Part shown: piece after piece, positions 1-8,011 of the stretch
How positions within the stretch are numbered: position 1 is the stretch's first letter
Layout of the letters: every line of letters begins with the position of its first letter
NCBI GenBank assembly: GCA_947172645.1
Contig: CAMWBY010000009.1
Span: forward strand, 95,485-159,484
Direction of reading: 5' to 3'
From: an uncultured Lachnospiraceae bacterium
GTDB taxonomy: Bacteria; Bacillota; Clostridia; Lachnospirales; Lachnospiraceae
DNA length: 64,000 bases
The notes under the pieces: model-generated
Seen by the model: the letters and a program-made list of their open reading frames with translations, nothing else
Database searches by the model: none
Told to the model about the DNA's origin: nothing
Translations under genes and position numbers: made by a program

Positions 1-197
1 GGATTATTTCGGCGCCGGGAATGTGGCTCCAGAGGCTAACCACGAAAGAGCCGGATGAGAGTATGGTGGAAGTTGCGATTGCGGCGGTGGAAGCGGTTTT
101 TGACTGGAAAGCGTATTTGTATGAGGCTTTCGGATATGAAGTGGATGAATCCTGGCTGAGGGATGACGACCAAGGGCAAGCGGAAGAGGACGAATAG
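1..197 (+). CDS. DUF1385 (YqhQ-like) membrane protein, C-terminal part
   Basis: Open at the left edge and read in the frame that ends at TAG 195-197. The visible 64 residues contain the stretch [18 protein letters not shown] followed by [16 protein letters not shown] and an acidic tail, which is how DUF1385 family proteins end. These are predicted membrane proteins of unknown function, and in Clostridia they usually sit directly upstream of prmC and prfA, as here. The stop lies 20 bp before the prmC start, so the three genes are probably co-transcribed. Only the last fifth or so of the gene is present, so membrane segments cannot be seen. The assignment rests on remembered family sequence plus gene order. 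Confidence 0.8.
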   Translation, partial: IISAPGMWLQRLTTKEPDESMVEVAIAAVEAVFDWKAYLYEAFGYEVDESWLRDDDQGQAEEDE

Positions 198-217
198 AAT
201 AGAAGAAAGAATTTACT

Positions 218-1114
218 ATGGAAATAACAAGTGTTATATACGAACGCCATCATGGGAAAGTAACATATCGGGAGTTGTACCGGTGGGGGCTGGAGGAACT
301 GACTCAGGCGGATATTGTGGAGGCCGGGCAGGATGCGAGGCTTCTGCTTGAGTGGTGCTGCGGTACGGACAGGAATACTTTGCTTGCCCATGGGGACAGG
401 GAGATGTCCGTGGAGGAAGCTCAAAGATACGCGGAGTGCATGGCGCAGCGCAAAGAACATGTACCGCTCCAGTACATTACGGGTGAGCAGGATTTTATGG
501 GGCTTACCTTTGCAGTGGATAGGAATGTGCTTGTGCCAAGACAGGATACGGAAGTACTTGTGGAGGAAGTCATGCGGTATCTGCATGATGGAATGAGGGT
601 ACTGGATATGTGCACCGGCACGGGATGCATTCTTTTGAGTCTTCTTCATTATTCCAATGATTGTACAGGTATCGGCGCGGATATCTCAGAGGAGGCTTTG
701 CAGGTTGCCAGAAAGAACGCGGAGAGGATTATCAACGCAGAGGCAAAAGATAGGGCCGTTTTTGTGCAGAGCGACCTTTTCGACGGAGTGGACAGCGGGG
801 AGAAATTCGATATCATCGTGTCAAATCCGCCGTATATAAAAACAGGTGTTATAGGAACTTTGATGCCGGAGGTAAGGGATTATGAACCTCATCTTGCGTT
901 GGACGGACGGGAGGACGGTTTGTTTTTTTACCGCAGGATAGTAGAGCGGGCGGGAGAATATTTGGCAGGCGGCGGGATGCTTTTCTTCGAGATTGGATAT
1001 GACCAGGGAGAGGAAGTGAGCCGGCTGATGGAGAACGCAGGATATCGCGAAGTGAAGATAGTTAAGGATTTTGCAGGGCTTGACAGAGTCGTGTACGGAG
1101 TACATGGGATTTGA
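218..1114 (+). CDS. prmC: Peptide chain release factor N5-glutamine methyltransferase
   Basis: PrmC (HemK) methylates the glutamine of the GGQ motif in release factors using S-adenosylmethionine. The 298-residue length is normal. The N-terminal helical substrate-binding domain is followed by a Rossmann methyltransferase domain with motif I (LDMCTGTGCI, around residue 129) and the diagnostic catalytic NPPY at residues 203-206, which holds the glutamine side chain. The substrate gene prfA follows 52 bp downstream in the same direction, which is the usual arrangement in Firmicutes. The ATG at 218 lies after a purine-rich AGAAGAAAGAA stretch. Nothing looks damaged. Confidence 0.97.
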   Translation: MEITSVIYERHHGKVTYRELYRWGLEELTQADIVEAGQDARLLLEWCCGTDRNTLLAHGDREMSVEEAQRYAECMAQRKEHVPLQYITGEQDFMGLTFAVDRNVLVPRQDTEVLVEEVMRYLHDGMRVLDMCTGTGCILLSLLHYSNDCTGIGADISEEALQVARKNAERIINAEAKDRAVFVQSDLFDGVDSGEKFDIIVSNPPYIKTGVIGTLMPEVRDYEPHLALDGREDGLFFYRRIVERAGEYLAGGGMLFFEIGYDQGEEVSRLMENAGYREVKIVKDFAGLDRVVYGVHGI

Positions 1115-1166
1115 GCGTCTGCATATCAGATGATATAGGGTGAATGAGGACAATACGGAGGTAGTT

Positions 1167-2243
1167 ATGTTTGATAAGTTAGAGGATTTGCTGAGAAAGT
1201 TTGAAGAAATCATGAATGAGCTGAGCGAGCCTACCGTTGCCGACAATCAGGAGCGGTTCCGGGCACTGATGAAGGAGCAGAGCAATCTGACGCCAATCGT
1301 GGATGCGTATAAAGAATACAAGAAGTGCAGGCAGGATATTGAAGATTCCCTTTCTATGTTAGAAGGCGAGTCCGACGACGAGATGCGGGAGATGTTGAAA
1401 GACGAGCTTGCCGAGGCTAAGAAGCGAGTGGAAGAACTGGAACAGAAGCTAAAGATTCTTCTTCTGCCGAAAGACCCGAATGATGAAAAGAATGTTATCG
1501 TGGAGATACGTGCCGGTGCGGGCGGTGACGAGGCGGCGCTTTTTGCAGCGGAAATTTATCGTATGTATGTGCATTATGCCGAGGGCAGACGCTGGAAAGT
1601 GGAGACGATGGAAGTGGAAGAAATCGGCATTGGCGGCATGAAGAGTGTTACGTTTATGGTGACGGGGCAGGGTGCTTATTCCGTATTAAAATATGAGAGC
1701 GGCGTGCATCGCGTGCAGCGCGTGCCGGAGACGGAGAGCGGCGGGCGTATTCACACCTCCACCATCAGCGTTGCGGTCATGCCCGAAGTGGACGAAGATA
1801 TAGATATCGTAATAGAGGATAAGGATATACGAATAGATGTAATGCGGGCGTCCGGGAACGGGGGGCAGTGCGTAAATACCACGGATTCAGCGGTGCGGCT
1901 GACCCATTACCCGACGGGGATTGTGGTGTACAGCCAGACCGAGAAGTCCCAGATTCAGAATAAAGCGAAAGCGTTCGCACTGTTGAAGGCGAAGCTCTAT
2001 GACATGGAACAGCAGCAGCGCCACGACGCGGAGGCGGAGATGCGCAGAAGCCAGATTGGTACGGGCGACCGTTCCGAGAAGATTAGGACATATAATTTCC
2101 CACAGGGGCGTGTCACAGACCATCGAATTAACCTGACTATCTATAAACTGGATAAGGTGATGAATGGGGATATTCAGGAGATTATCGACGCATGTATCGC
2201 AGCCGACCAGGCAGCGAAGCTGTCGAAGATGAATGAAAATTAA
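1167..2243 (+). CDS. prfA: Peptide chain release factor 1
   Basis: RF1 reads UAA and UAG stop codons and triggers peptide release on the ribosome. The start is placed at ATG 1167 because GGAGG lies at about 1157-1161; an in-frame GTG at 1140 would add nine unlikely residues. The 358-residue product has the coiled N-terminal domain, the core [14 protein letters not shown] and the catalytic GGQ in the context [16 protein letters not shown], where most RF1 proteins have GGQH. The C-terminal end KLSKMNEN is encoded by a 19-bp segment that recurs exactly at 3406-3424. PrmC, the enzyme that modifies this GGQ, is encoded immediately upstream. Confidence 0.97.
   Translation: MFDKLEDLLRKFEEIMNELSEPTVADNQERFRALMKEQSNLTPIVDAYKEYKKCRQDIEDSLSMLEGESDDEMREMLKDELAEAKKRVEELEQKLKILLLPKDPNDEKNVIVEIRAGAGGDEAALFAAEIYRMYVHYAEGRRWKVETMEVEEIGIGGMKSVTFMVTGQGAYSVLKYESGVHRVQRVPETESGGRIHTSTISVAVMPEVDEDIDIVIEDKDIRIDVMRASGNGGQCVNTTDSAVRLTHYPTGIVVYSQTEKSQIQNKAKAFALLKAKLYDMEQQQRHDAEAEMRRSQIGTGDRSEKIRTYNFPQGRVTDHRINLTIYKLDKVMNGDIQEIIDACIAADQAAKLSKMNEN
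2225..2243 (+). repeat. 19-bp direct repeat, copy 1 (prfA 3' end)
   Basis: GAAGATGAATGAAAATTAA forms the last codons and stop of prfA. The identical 19 bases occur again at 3406-3424, just before a terminator-like hairpin. The repeats bracket 1.16 kb of accessory DNA, as expected if DNA was inserted at the 3' end of prfA and the end was duplicated. Confidence 0.85.
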
Positions 2244-2246
2244 GCG

Positions 2247-2512
2247 ATGGGTGATATTCGTATAACAGAAAGAGATAATATTGATAAAAAGTCAACTTGT
2301 ACGAGAGAGATTCTAGCGATGCTGCCGGAATAGTTTGGAAATAAGCATACGGGTTATTTGTGTGTGGTGTACTTCCGGAATATCAGCACAATGGCGTAGG
2401 AAAAGCGTTGTATCGGGCTGTGGAAAGTTATTTGATGCAGAGAGGGTGTAAGTATGTGGTTGTCAAAACACTAAATGTGGGACGAGGGAAATCCCTGCTT
2501 AATTATGCTTAA
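2247..2512 (+). pseudogene. Decayed GNAT N-acetyltransferase
   Basis: From ATG 2247 the reading is MGDIRITERDNIDKKST..REILAMLPE, then an in-frame TAG sits where GNAT proteins of this type have W of PEWFG. From 2369 a different frame reads VLPEYQHNGVGKALYRAVES and continues to KYVVVKTLNVGRGKSLLNYA, which is the acetyl-CoA-binding QxxGxGxxL region of GNAT enzymes. The middle of the domain is missing, so the gene has a nonsense codon, an internal deletion and a frame change. It is a remnant without likely function and lies inside the segment bounded by the 19-bp repeats. Confidence 0.8.
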
Positions 2513-2537
2513 GGTGTTGGCGTAAGTGGAATGTCGG

Positions 2538-2566
2538 TTGTGCCATTTTGGGTGTAATGATATAAT
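2538..2566 (+). promoter_or_regulatory. SigmaA promoter of the retropepsin-like unit
   Basis: TTGTGC at 2538-2543 and TATAAT at 2561-2566 with a 17-bp spacer, about 60 bp upstream of the next gene. The whole block is nearly identical to the promoter at 3643-3671, so the two probably share an origin. Confidence 0.7.
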
Positions 2567-2632
2567 AATATTGAGAAAAGTCGTTTAAAAGCCGAATGTT
2601 TCAAACTCGTAGTAGGAAGGGATGTGCTATTT

Positions 2633-2866
2633 GTGACAGAACGAATGACGTGGGAGCAAATACAAAAAAAATATCCGAATCAGTGGGTTGGATTAGTTGA
2701 TGTTCAGTATCAGAATGATGATGGGATATCTGTAGAATCTGCTGTTGTAAAATATACGGATAAAACGAAATCTGAGTTAACCAGATTGGTATTAAAAGGG
2801 GAGATTATTTCCCGGCATACGAATCCAGAAGGTTATTTACAGCTTGGAATGGTGGGCGTGTTATGA
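2633..2866 (+). CDS. Small conserved hypothetical protein paired with retropepsin-like protein
   Basis: About 77 residues (TERMTWEQIQKKYPNQWVGLVDV...), with no membrane segment or signal peptide. The start is uncertain: GTG 2624, GTG 2633 and ATG 2645 are in frame, and AGGAAGG at about 2614-2620 favours 2633. It overlaps the next gene by four bases (ATGA), so the two are translationally coupled. Its preserved WEQIxKKYPxQWVGLxDV pattern suggests a real protein. I do not recognise a function beyond partnership with the downstream retropepsin-like protein. Confidence 0.65.
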   Translation: MTERMTWEQIQKKYPNQWVGLVDVQYQNDDGISVESAVVKYTDKTKSELTRLVLKGEIISRHTNPEGYLQLGMVGVL

Positions 2867-3318
2867 AGCAGTATACAATGAAACTGGATAATACAAGACA
2901 AAGACCTGTGGTTATCTTAAATAATGGGCTTACTGCGCTGCTGGATACGGGAGCGTATATCCCGGTATGGACTGATGATGAAGAAATACTTATATCGGAG
3001 CTTGGAGCTGAATTGGTTAGAAAAGATGTTCCGTTGTCAGGGTTTGGTGGTTGTACACAAGGAAATATGTATAAAGTAAATATAGATATTGGTGGTATTT
3101 TATATCCTAATATGCATCTCATTGCAAATAACGATATAAATGCCACCTTTAATCTTATCTTGAGTGCAACCATGTTTGCGGGCCTTATTTACCAGATTGA
3201 TACAGTGAATCATATGCTCAATATAGAAATCCCTGATGGGGAGAGTAATGTACGAAACTTGAGAATCGTGAATGAGGAGGGTAAGGTTTTTGTGCTCTGT
3301 AGTGCGGTAGAGATTTAG
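2863..3318 (+). CDS. Retropepsin-like aspartic protease domain protein
   Basis: A 151-residue single-domain protein. The motif ALLDTGAYIPVW near residue 25 matches the catalytic D-T/S-G signature of retroviral-type aspartic proteases, and FNLILSATMFAG near residue 103 resembles the second conserved strand (hydrophobic-LG-like) of the fold. Such proteins act as dimers in known cases. No signal peptide or membrane segment is visible. It overlaps the upstream 77-residue gene by ATGA. After the TAG stop the same frame remains open and protein-like (SFFKRKYDNYVGSLLRQAYED...) until TGA at about 3415, so the gene may once have been longer. The substrate is unknown. Confidence 0.65.
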   Translation: MKQYTMKLDNTRQRPVVILNNGLTALLDTGAYIPVWTDDEEILISELGAELVRKDVPLSGFGGCTQGNMYKVNIDIGGILYPNMHLIANNDINATFNLILSATMFAGLIYQIDTVNHMLNIEIPDGESNVRNLRIVNEEGKVFVLCSAVEI

Positions 3319-3405
3319 ACGCCTAAAAGTTTTTTTAAAAGAAAATATGATAACTATGTAGGAAGTCTGTTACGACAGGCATATGAAGATGCCAGAATCA
3401 GAAAT

Positions 3406-3424
3406 GAAGATGAATGAAAATTAA
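3406..3424 (+). repeat. 19-bp direct repeat, copy 2
   Basis: Identical to the prfA 3' end at 2225-2243. It is followed at 3445 by a terminator-like hairpin that could be the original prfA terminator before insertion of the 1.2-kb segment. Confidence 0.85.
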
Positions 3425-3444
3425 AGTGTTGCCTGACGGCATGG

Positions 3445-3483
3445 AAATCGGTTCGTTTTGGGAGAAAAATGAGCCGATTTTTT
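3445..3483 (+). terminator. Rho-independent terminator
   Basis: AAATCGGTTC pairs with GAGCCGATTT (one G-U pair) across a 16-base loop and is followed by a T-run. It resembles the terminator at 6930-6966. Confidence 0.75.
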
Positions 3484-3642
3484 GTTTTTGTGGGATATAG
3501 TTGACTTCACAGCATCAATTTACTTTCATAGCTTATTTCGCAGCTGCTTCGTAGATGTTGATTCGAAGTTGACTGTATTTTAATGTGAGTATCGTGTTAT
3601 GATGGTGCGGGCGCAGACGGTCGGCAGATGAATAGATTGTTA

Positions 3643-3671
3643 TTGTGGCATTTTGGGCGGAATGCTATAAT
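3643..3671 (+). promoter_or_regulatory. SigmaA promoter of the restriction-modification operon
   Basis: TTGTGG at 3643-3648 and TATAAT at 3666-3671 with a 17-bp spacer, 67 bp before the methylase-nuclease start. The spacer shares CATTTTGGG-GGAATG-type sequence with the promoter at 2538-2566. Confidence 0.7.
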
Positions 3672-3738
3672 ATGTATGTAAGTTAGTTGAAAATCGGATA
3701 AGACAGGGATTCAAATTTAAATATGGGGAGAAATACAA

Positions 3739-5514
3739 ATGAAAGATGGATATATCATAGATTTTATTTCAGGATTGGAGGTAAAGGCAACGCCGGAAGA
3801 GGTGGAGGCTGTTCAGGTTTTTTCGAGAATACTTGTTGAAGACTATGGCTATCCGAAGAATTTCATTATAACACATCCCCAGTACAGAGTAAAAGTAAGA
3901 CCCTCCGATGAAAAAAAGGAGTATCCCATTGATATAGGGGTCTTTTCTGATAAGGTAAAGGATGAAGACAGCATTAGAATTATTGTAGAATGCAAAAAGA
4001 AAAGCAGGAGAGACGGCAGGAGCCAGTTAGAGGATTATTTAAGATTTTCCAAAGCGCAATTAGGCGTTTGGTTTAATGGAGAAGAACGGTTTTTTATTCG
4101 GAAATATGAGAAAGACGGGCAGGTTTCCTTCAATGAAATACCGAATATTCCAAGATATGGACAAAGAATCGAGGATATTGGTAAGTTTAAGCGGCGGGAT
4201 TTAAAACCGACGCATAATTTGAAATCTACATTCCGGGCAATACGAAATCATTTGGCGGCCAATACGGTTGGGGCGACGAGAGACGAGGTTTTAGCCCAGC
4301 AAATGATTAATTTGATTTTCTGTAAAATATATGATGAAAGATTTACGGAACCTGATGAAATTGTGACGTTTCGGGCAGGGGTAGACGAAGAATCCCAGGA
4401 AGTGCAAGAAAGAATTTTAAAATTATTTCAAAAAGTGAAGAGGAAGTATAAAGAAGTAATAGACAACAATGATGATATTACATTGGATGCTAAATCTATT
4501 GTGTATGTTGTGGGTGAATTGCAGAACTATTGCTTGATTGAGGCGGAACGGGACACCATAGCAGACGCTTTTGAGACATTTATCGGACATGCGCTGAAAG
4601 GAGGGCAGGGGCAGTTTTTTACACCGAGGAATGTGGTGAAAATGATTGTTGATATATTAAATCCTTCGGATGAAGATTATATGATTGACCCTTCGTGCGG
4701 AAGCGGAGGTTTTTTGGTGGAGGCTTTGAGGCATGTATGGAAAAGGCTGGATGCGGATGGAGAGAAGTACCATTGGAATGCCGCAAACCTGAAAGAAGAA
4801 AAAATGGAAGTTGCACTGAATAAAATATGCGGCATAGATAAAGATTACTTTTTGTCCAAAGTTGCAAAAGCGTATATGGCTATTTTAGGGGATGGAAAAA
4901 GTGGTATTTTTTGTGAAGATAGCCTGGACATGATGCAGAACTGGCAGGATAAGACAAAGATTAAAATAGGAGCGGGAAAATTCAGCATATTGATGACTAA
5001 TCCGCCTTTTGGTTCTAAAATACCAGTCAGAGGCGAGGAGAAGTTAAAGCAGTATGACCTGGCTTATAAGTGGAAGTTTGATAACAAATCCGATACGTGG
5101 AAAAGAGGTAAGTTGAAGGAAAAGGAATCCCCGCAAGTGCTTTTTATTGAACGGGATGTTCAATTATTGGCGAATTATGGCCGAATGGGAATTGTTCTAC
5201 CGGACGGGGTTTTCGGAAATGATACATTTGGTTATATTCGAAACTGGTTAAGAGAGCAGGGAAGAATTTTAGCGATTATAGATATTCCGGTGGAAACATT
5301 TCAACCGAACACATCCACGAAGACAAGCGTGCTGATATTCCAGAAGCTTCCGGAGGATAAAATACCGGATGAATACGAGATATTTATGTGTATAGCAGAG
5401 ACATGCGGGCATGACAGAAGAGGAAACGAAATTTTTAGTGACGATATTAAAAAAGTGGCGGAAGAATATCATCGCTGGGCAAAGATACAAGGATTAGAAG
5501 GAAGTGCAGATTAG
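3739..5514 (+). CDS. Fused restriction nuclease-N6 adenine methylase (BcgI-like / type I-like)
   Basis: A 591-residue protein with two parts. Residues about 20-110 form an HsdR-N-type PD-(D/E)XK nuclease: D65 in YPIDIGVF, then E84-C-K86 in IIVECKKK. From about residue 170 it is an HsdM-type methylase, with helical N-terminal domain, AdoMet motif DPSCGSGGF (317-325) and catalytic NPPF (421-424). There is no helicase motor and no separate hsdR gene nearby. A specificity subunit follows 2 bp downstream. This architecture matches type IIB enzymes such as BcgI, where one chain cuts and methylates and a second recognises DNA. The alternative is a methylase whose nuclease domain is vestigial. The start follows GGGGAGAAA at a good distance. 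Confidence 0.85.
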   Translation: MKDGYIIDFISGLEVKATPEEVEAVQVFSRILVEDYGYPKNFIITHPQYRVKVRPSDEKKEYPIDIGVFSDKVKDEDSIRIIVECKKKSRRDGRSQLEDYLRFSKAQLGVWFNGEERFFIRKYEKDGQVSFNEIPNIPRYGQRIEDIGKFKRRDLKPTHNLKSTFRAIRNHLAANTVGATRDEVLAQQMINLIFCKIYDERFTEPDEIVTFRAGVDEESQEVQERILKLFQKVKRKYKEVIDNNDDITLDAKSIVYVVGELQNYCLIEAERDTIADAFETFIGHALKGGQGQFFTPRNVVKMIVDILNPSDEDYMIDPSCGSGGFLVEALRHVWKRLDADGEKYHWNAANLKEEKMEVALNKICGIDKDYFLSKVAKAYMAILGDGKSGIFCEDSLDMMQNWQDKTKIKIGAGKFSILMTNPPFGSKIPVRGEEKLKQYDLAYKWKFDNKSDTWKRGKLKEKESPQVLFIERDVQLLANYGRMGIVLPDGVFGNDTFGYIRNWLREQGRILAIIDIPVETFQPNTSTKTSVLIFQKLPEDKIPDEYEIFMCIAETCGHDRRGNEIFSDDIKKVAEEYHRWAKIQGLEGSAD

Positions 5515-5516
5515 TT

Positions 5517-6911
5517 GTGAAAAAATTTACTGTGTCGACGAAAGATTTACGGTTTGGGGACAGACTGGTTCCGTCATTTTATTATTATACGAAGGTGATA
5601 AAAGAAGAAAACAGGAAAAATGGGGTGGAATATATCACGTTAGGCGAATACAGTGATATTTCAGACGGGGAGCATTCGCATATTGCAAGAAACAGGAAAC
5701 GCGGAATACGGTATCTATACGGAAGAAATATCAAGGAAGGTATTGTAGATTTTGATATGATTTCAGACGATTCTTATATTTCTTCCTTTGATTATCATGC
5801 GTTTCCAAGGTGCCATATTAAGGAGAATGACATTCTGATTGCGATTTACGGCACGGTTGGAAAGTCGGCGGTATATAAAAGTGCGTATATCGGAGAGGCC
5901 GGCATACCGAGGCATATTGCAAATATATCTTTAAAAGGAAACTGTCCGGTTTCACCGGAATATTTGACTGCATATTTTCGCTCTAAGGCAGGCAAACACC
6001 AAATATTCAGTTTAATAACGGGAAATATACAACAACTGTTATCTCTTAAAAATTTGCGGGAGTTTGAGGTGCCTGTGATTGCGCAGGAAGTTATACATAC
6101 CATTACAGATAACGAAAAAAATGCCATAGAATGCGAAACGCAGGCGCAAAGACTTATTTTGCAGGCGCAGCAAAAATTATATATGGGATTGAATTTCGAT
6201 ATTAGGGCAGTGAAGAGAGAGTTTTCTTTTGGAGTTCAATATTCCCAACTGCAAGAAAGCAGTATTTGGTCCACAAATTACTATGATACATTATATGTAA
6301 AGACGGCGGAATGCCTGAAGGAATATAACCAGGCGGTCCAGTTGAGAGAGATAGTGGATACAGGCAATGGTGATGAGGTGGGAAGTGATAATTATAAAGA
6401 GTTTACGCAGAGAGAAAACGGGGATAAGCCGTTTATCCGCACATCGGACATTGTAAATTGGGAAGTAGATTTGTATCCCGATTATTATGTTTCTTCAGAT
6501 ACGCTAAACGATATCAAGCAGAGTGTAAGACCTGGCGATGTTATTTTTACAAAAGATGGGAAAATAGGCTGTGTAGGACTCATAACAGATGCGGATGATG
6601 TGATTCTGTCATCAGGTATTGAGATTTTGAGAGTGAAAAGTTCAGCGGAAAAACTGAATATTACGCCAGAATATTTATTTACTGCATTATCAATTCCTGA
6701 GATTGGAGGGTACGGCTCAATTCGTCGGACGGTGGTGGCATCTACAATACCGCATTTACGGGTAGAACGGTTAAAGGATATTGAGGTGCCGGTGATTGCG
6801 GCGGATGCGATGAAAGAAATTACAAAATTGATTAAAGAAGCGTTTCAATTTAAGGCAAGTAGAAAAAGGCTTCTAAAACAAAACGAATTAATATTGGAAA
6901 AGTTTTTTTAA
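5517..6911 (+). CDS. Restriction-modification DNA specificity subunit (HsdS-like)
   Basis: A 464-residue protein starting at GTG 5517, two bases after the methylase-nuclease stop, with AGAAGGAAG upstream. It has two target recognition domains arranged as a repeat. The first half ends in LKNLREFEVPVIAQEVIHTITDNEKNAIECETQAQ and the second in LRVERLKDIEVPVIAADAMKEITKLIKEA, the typical conserved helix pairs of HsdS. It should choose the bipartite sequence recognised by the fused nuclease-methylase. A terminator follows at 6930. No frameshift or truncation is seen. Confidence 0.9.
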   Translation: MKKFTVSTKDLRFGDRLVPSFYYYTKVIKEENRKNGVEYITLGEYSDISDGEHSHIARNRKRGIRYLYGRNIKEGIVDFDMISDDSYISSFDYHAFPRCHIKENDILIAIYGTVGKSAVYKSAYIGEAGIPRHIANISLKGNCPVSPEYLTAYFRSKAGKHQIFSLITGNIQQLLSLKNLREFEVPVIAQEVIHTITDNEKNAIECETQAQRLILQAQQKLYMGLNFDIRAVKREFSFGVQYSQLQESSIWSTNYYDTLYVKTAECLKEYNQAVQLREIVDTGNGDEVGSDNYKEFTQRENGDKPFIRTSDIVNWEVDLYPDYYVSSDTLNDIKQSVRPGDVIFTKDGKIGCVGLITDADDVILSSGIEILRVKSSAEKLNITPEYLFTALSIPEIGGYGSIRRTVVASTIPHLRVERLKDIEVPVIAADAMKEITKLIKEAFQFKASRKRLLKQNELILEKFF

Positions 6912-6929
6912 CATAATCATATAGAATGG

Positions 6930-6966
6930 AAACCGGTTCATTTAGGATAAACATGAACCGATTTTT
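6930..6966 (+). terminator. Terminator of the restriction-modification operon
   Basis: AAACCGGTTCAT pairs with ATGAACCGATTT around an 11-base loop and is followed by TTTTT. It lies 19 bp after the hsdS-like stop. Confidence 0.8.
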
Positions 6967-7050
6967 ATAGCTGTTGTAAACCAAATGATTATTGAATAAG
7001 TTATGTGGCTATGATAAGCATATGGCAAATGCTTATCATAGCCTTGTGTT

Positions 7051-7471
7051 TTATTTAACTGTATTTAAAATGTCCAGAAATTCTTTTGCCGTGACAATAA
7101 AAGGTTTTGCCGGAAAGTGTTTCATGTTTCCGGTAACAAGGTATGCATTAACCTCTTGCTTTTCAACGACGACTTCATAAAATGGCAAGTCTTTCATATC
7201 AGGCAGCAAAACACCAGTTGGCGTAGGTAGGTACGACGCGCTCACCATATTTTTCAATGGTCTGAAGCAGCATATTGACGGACTCATCTGAAAAATGAAA
7301 TCTTGTACGTCGCAGTACTTCGTTGTATTCATTCAGAATATCATCACTGAAAAGAGGAATGACCTCACCGGAGAATACCTTTCCGACAACCAGAACTGTG
7401 GCGGCATCATCATGACTTGAGAGCAATGCAGAGACAAGGATATTTGTGTCGATTACTGCATAGCAAATCAT
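7051..7471 (-). pseudogene. PIN-domain toxin, frameshifted
   Basis: Translation from 7471 (minus strand) gives MICYAVIDTNILVSALLSS..., the first PIN acidic motif (DTN), and continues to GERVVPTY before an early stop at 7199. The C-terminal half, PTGVLLPDMKDLPFYEVV...AYLVTGNMKHFP with the later acidic residues, is in another frame ending at 7051. At 7226-7236 the plus strand reads GTAGGTAGGTA. Removing one GTAG copy joins the two frames as VVPTPTGVLLPD. A 4-bp tandem duplication therefore explains the break. The intact toxin would be about 139 residues, a metal-dependent RNase. Its antitoxin gene immediately upstream is intact. A sequencing error is possible but less likely for a 4-bp unit. 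Confidence 0.85.
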
Positions 7472-7765
7472 CTATTCACCTCCGTACCGTGTTTGCCTGA
7501 TTTCTTCATTGATTTCATCTAAGGTTAAATCCTGAATACCGTTTTCCTTTGCCTCGGCTCGCAGAGCAAGAAAAGCCTGCATTCCAGAGGCTCTGGACAC
7601 CTCTTTGGAAGCTTGTATTTCAAACGGAATTTTTCTTTCACGGACGACAGCCCGTGCAAATATATTAAATGCGGTCGTTGCATTCATTCCGAAATCTGTA
7701 CAAAGGGCATCGAATTGATGCTTCAAATTCTCATCCATTCGGATGCTGAAAGTAGCCTGTGCCAT
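7472..7765 (-). CDS. RelB/DinJ-family antitoxin
   Basis: Ninety-seven residues starting MAQATFSIRMDENLKHQFDALC, the ribbon-helix-helix DNA-binding N-terminus of DinJ-type antitoxins, followed by a charged C-terminal tail (LTLDEINEEIRQTRYGGE) that would wrap the toxin. The start is at 7765 with AAAGGAGG just upstream on the minus strand; a longer in-frame extension to 7816 overlaps the promoter and is rejected. The stop is directly adjacent to the PIN toxin start. The RHH domain probably represses its own promoter at 7788-7816. Since the toxin is frameshifted, this gene may be orphaned. Confidence 0.85.
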   Translation of the reverse strand: MAQATFSIRMDENLKHQFDALCTDFGMNATTAFNIFARAVVRERKIPFEIQASKEVSRASGMQAFLALRAEAKENGIQDLTLDEINEEIRQTRYGGE

Positions 7766-7787
7766 AATTGCACCTCCTTTGTCTTTT

Positions 7788-7816
7788 ATTATATTCAAAA
7801 AAGACATAAAATGCAA
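7788..7816 (-). promoter_or_regulatory. SigmaA promoter of the antitoxin-toxin pair
   Basis: Minus strand: TTGCAT (plus 7811-7816) and TATAAT (plus 7788-7793) separated by 17 bp, 22 bp upstream of the antitoxin start with a strong AAAGGAGG between. Confidence 0.75.
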
Positions 7817-7912
7817 TAAATATTAACTAATCAGGTGCGAATTTATATAAATTTATATAAAATTTACATAAATAGAATAGGGGTGGATTTGGGCCGAACT
7901 TTAAAATTTTTT

Positions 7913-7944
7913 TGTAACCATTTCCACAATCCTGTAATCTAATC
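7913..7944 (+). promoter_or_regulatory. Possible ECF sigma autoregulated promoter
   Basis: TGTAACC at 7913-7919 resembles the AAC-type -35 of ECF sigma factors, with TCTAATC at 7938-7944 in the -10 position, about 70 bp before the sigma gene. Autoregulation by the adjacent sigma factor is inferred. Confidence 0.4.
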
Positions 7945-8011
7945 AGTATAACACGTGTTAAGCAGTAAAAAGATGCCGCTGCAGAGGCATAAATGCGAGA
8001 AAGGCATGGTT

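Noticed and set aside
1140..1166. Longer RF1 starting at GTG 1140
   Set aside because: GGAGG sits directly before ATG 1167, and the added residues do not occur in RF1 proteins.
3739..6911. Classical type I restriction system missing its R subunit by deletion
   Set aside because: The nuclease domain is fused to the methylase and the operon ends in a terminator, so the two-gene form looks complete.
7051..7332. Separate 93-codon minus-strand ORF after the antitoxin
   Set aside because: It is the C-terminal half of the PIN toxin in the wrong frame; its first third is not protein-like and the 4-bp duplication explains it.
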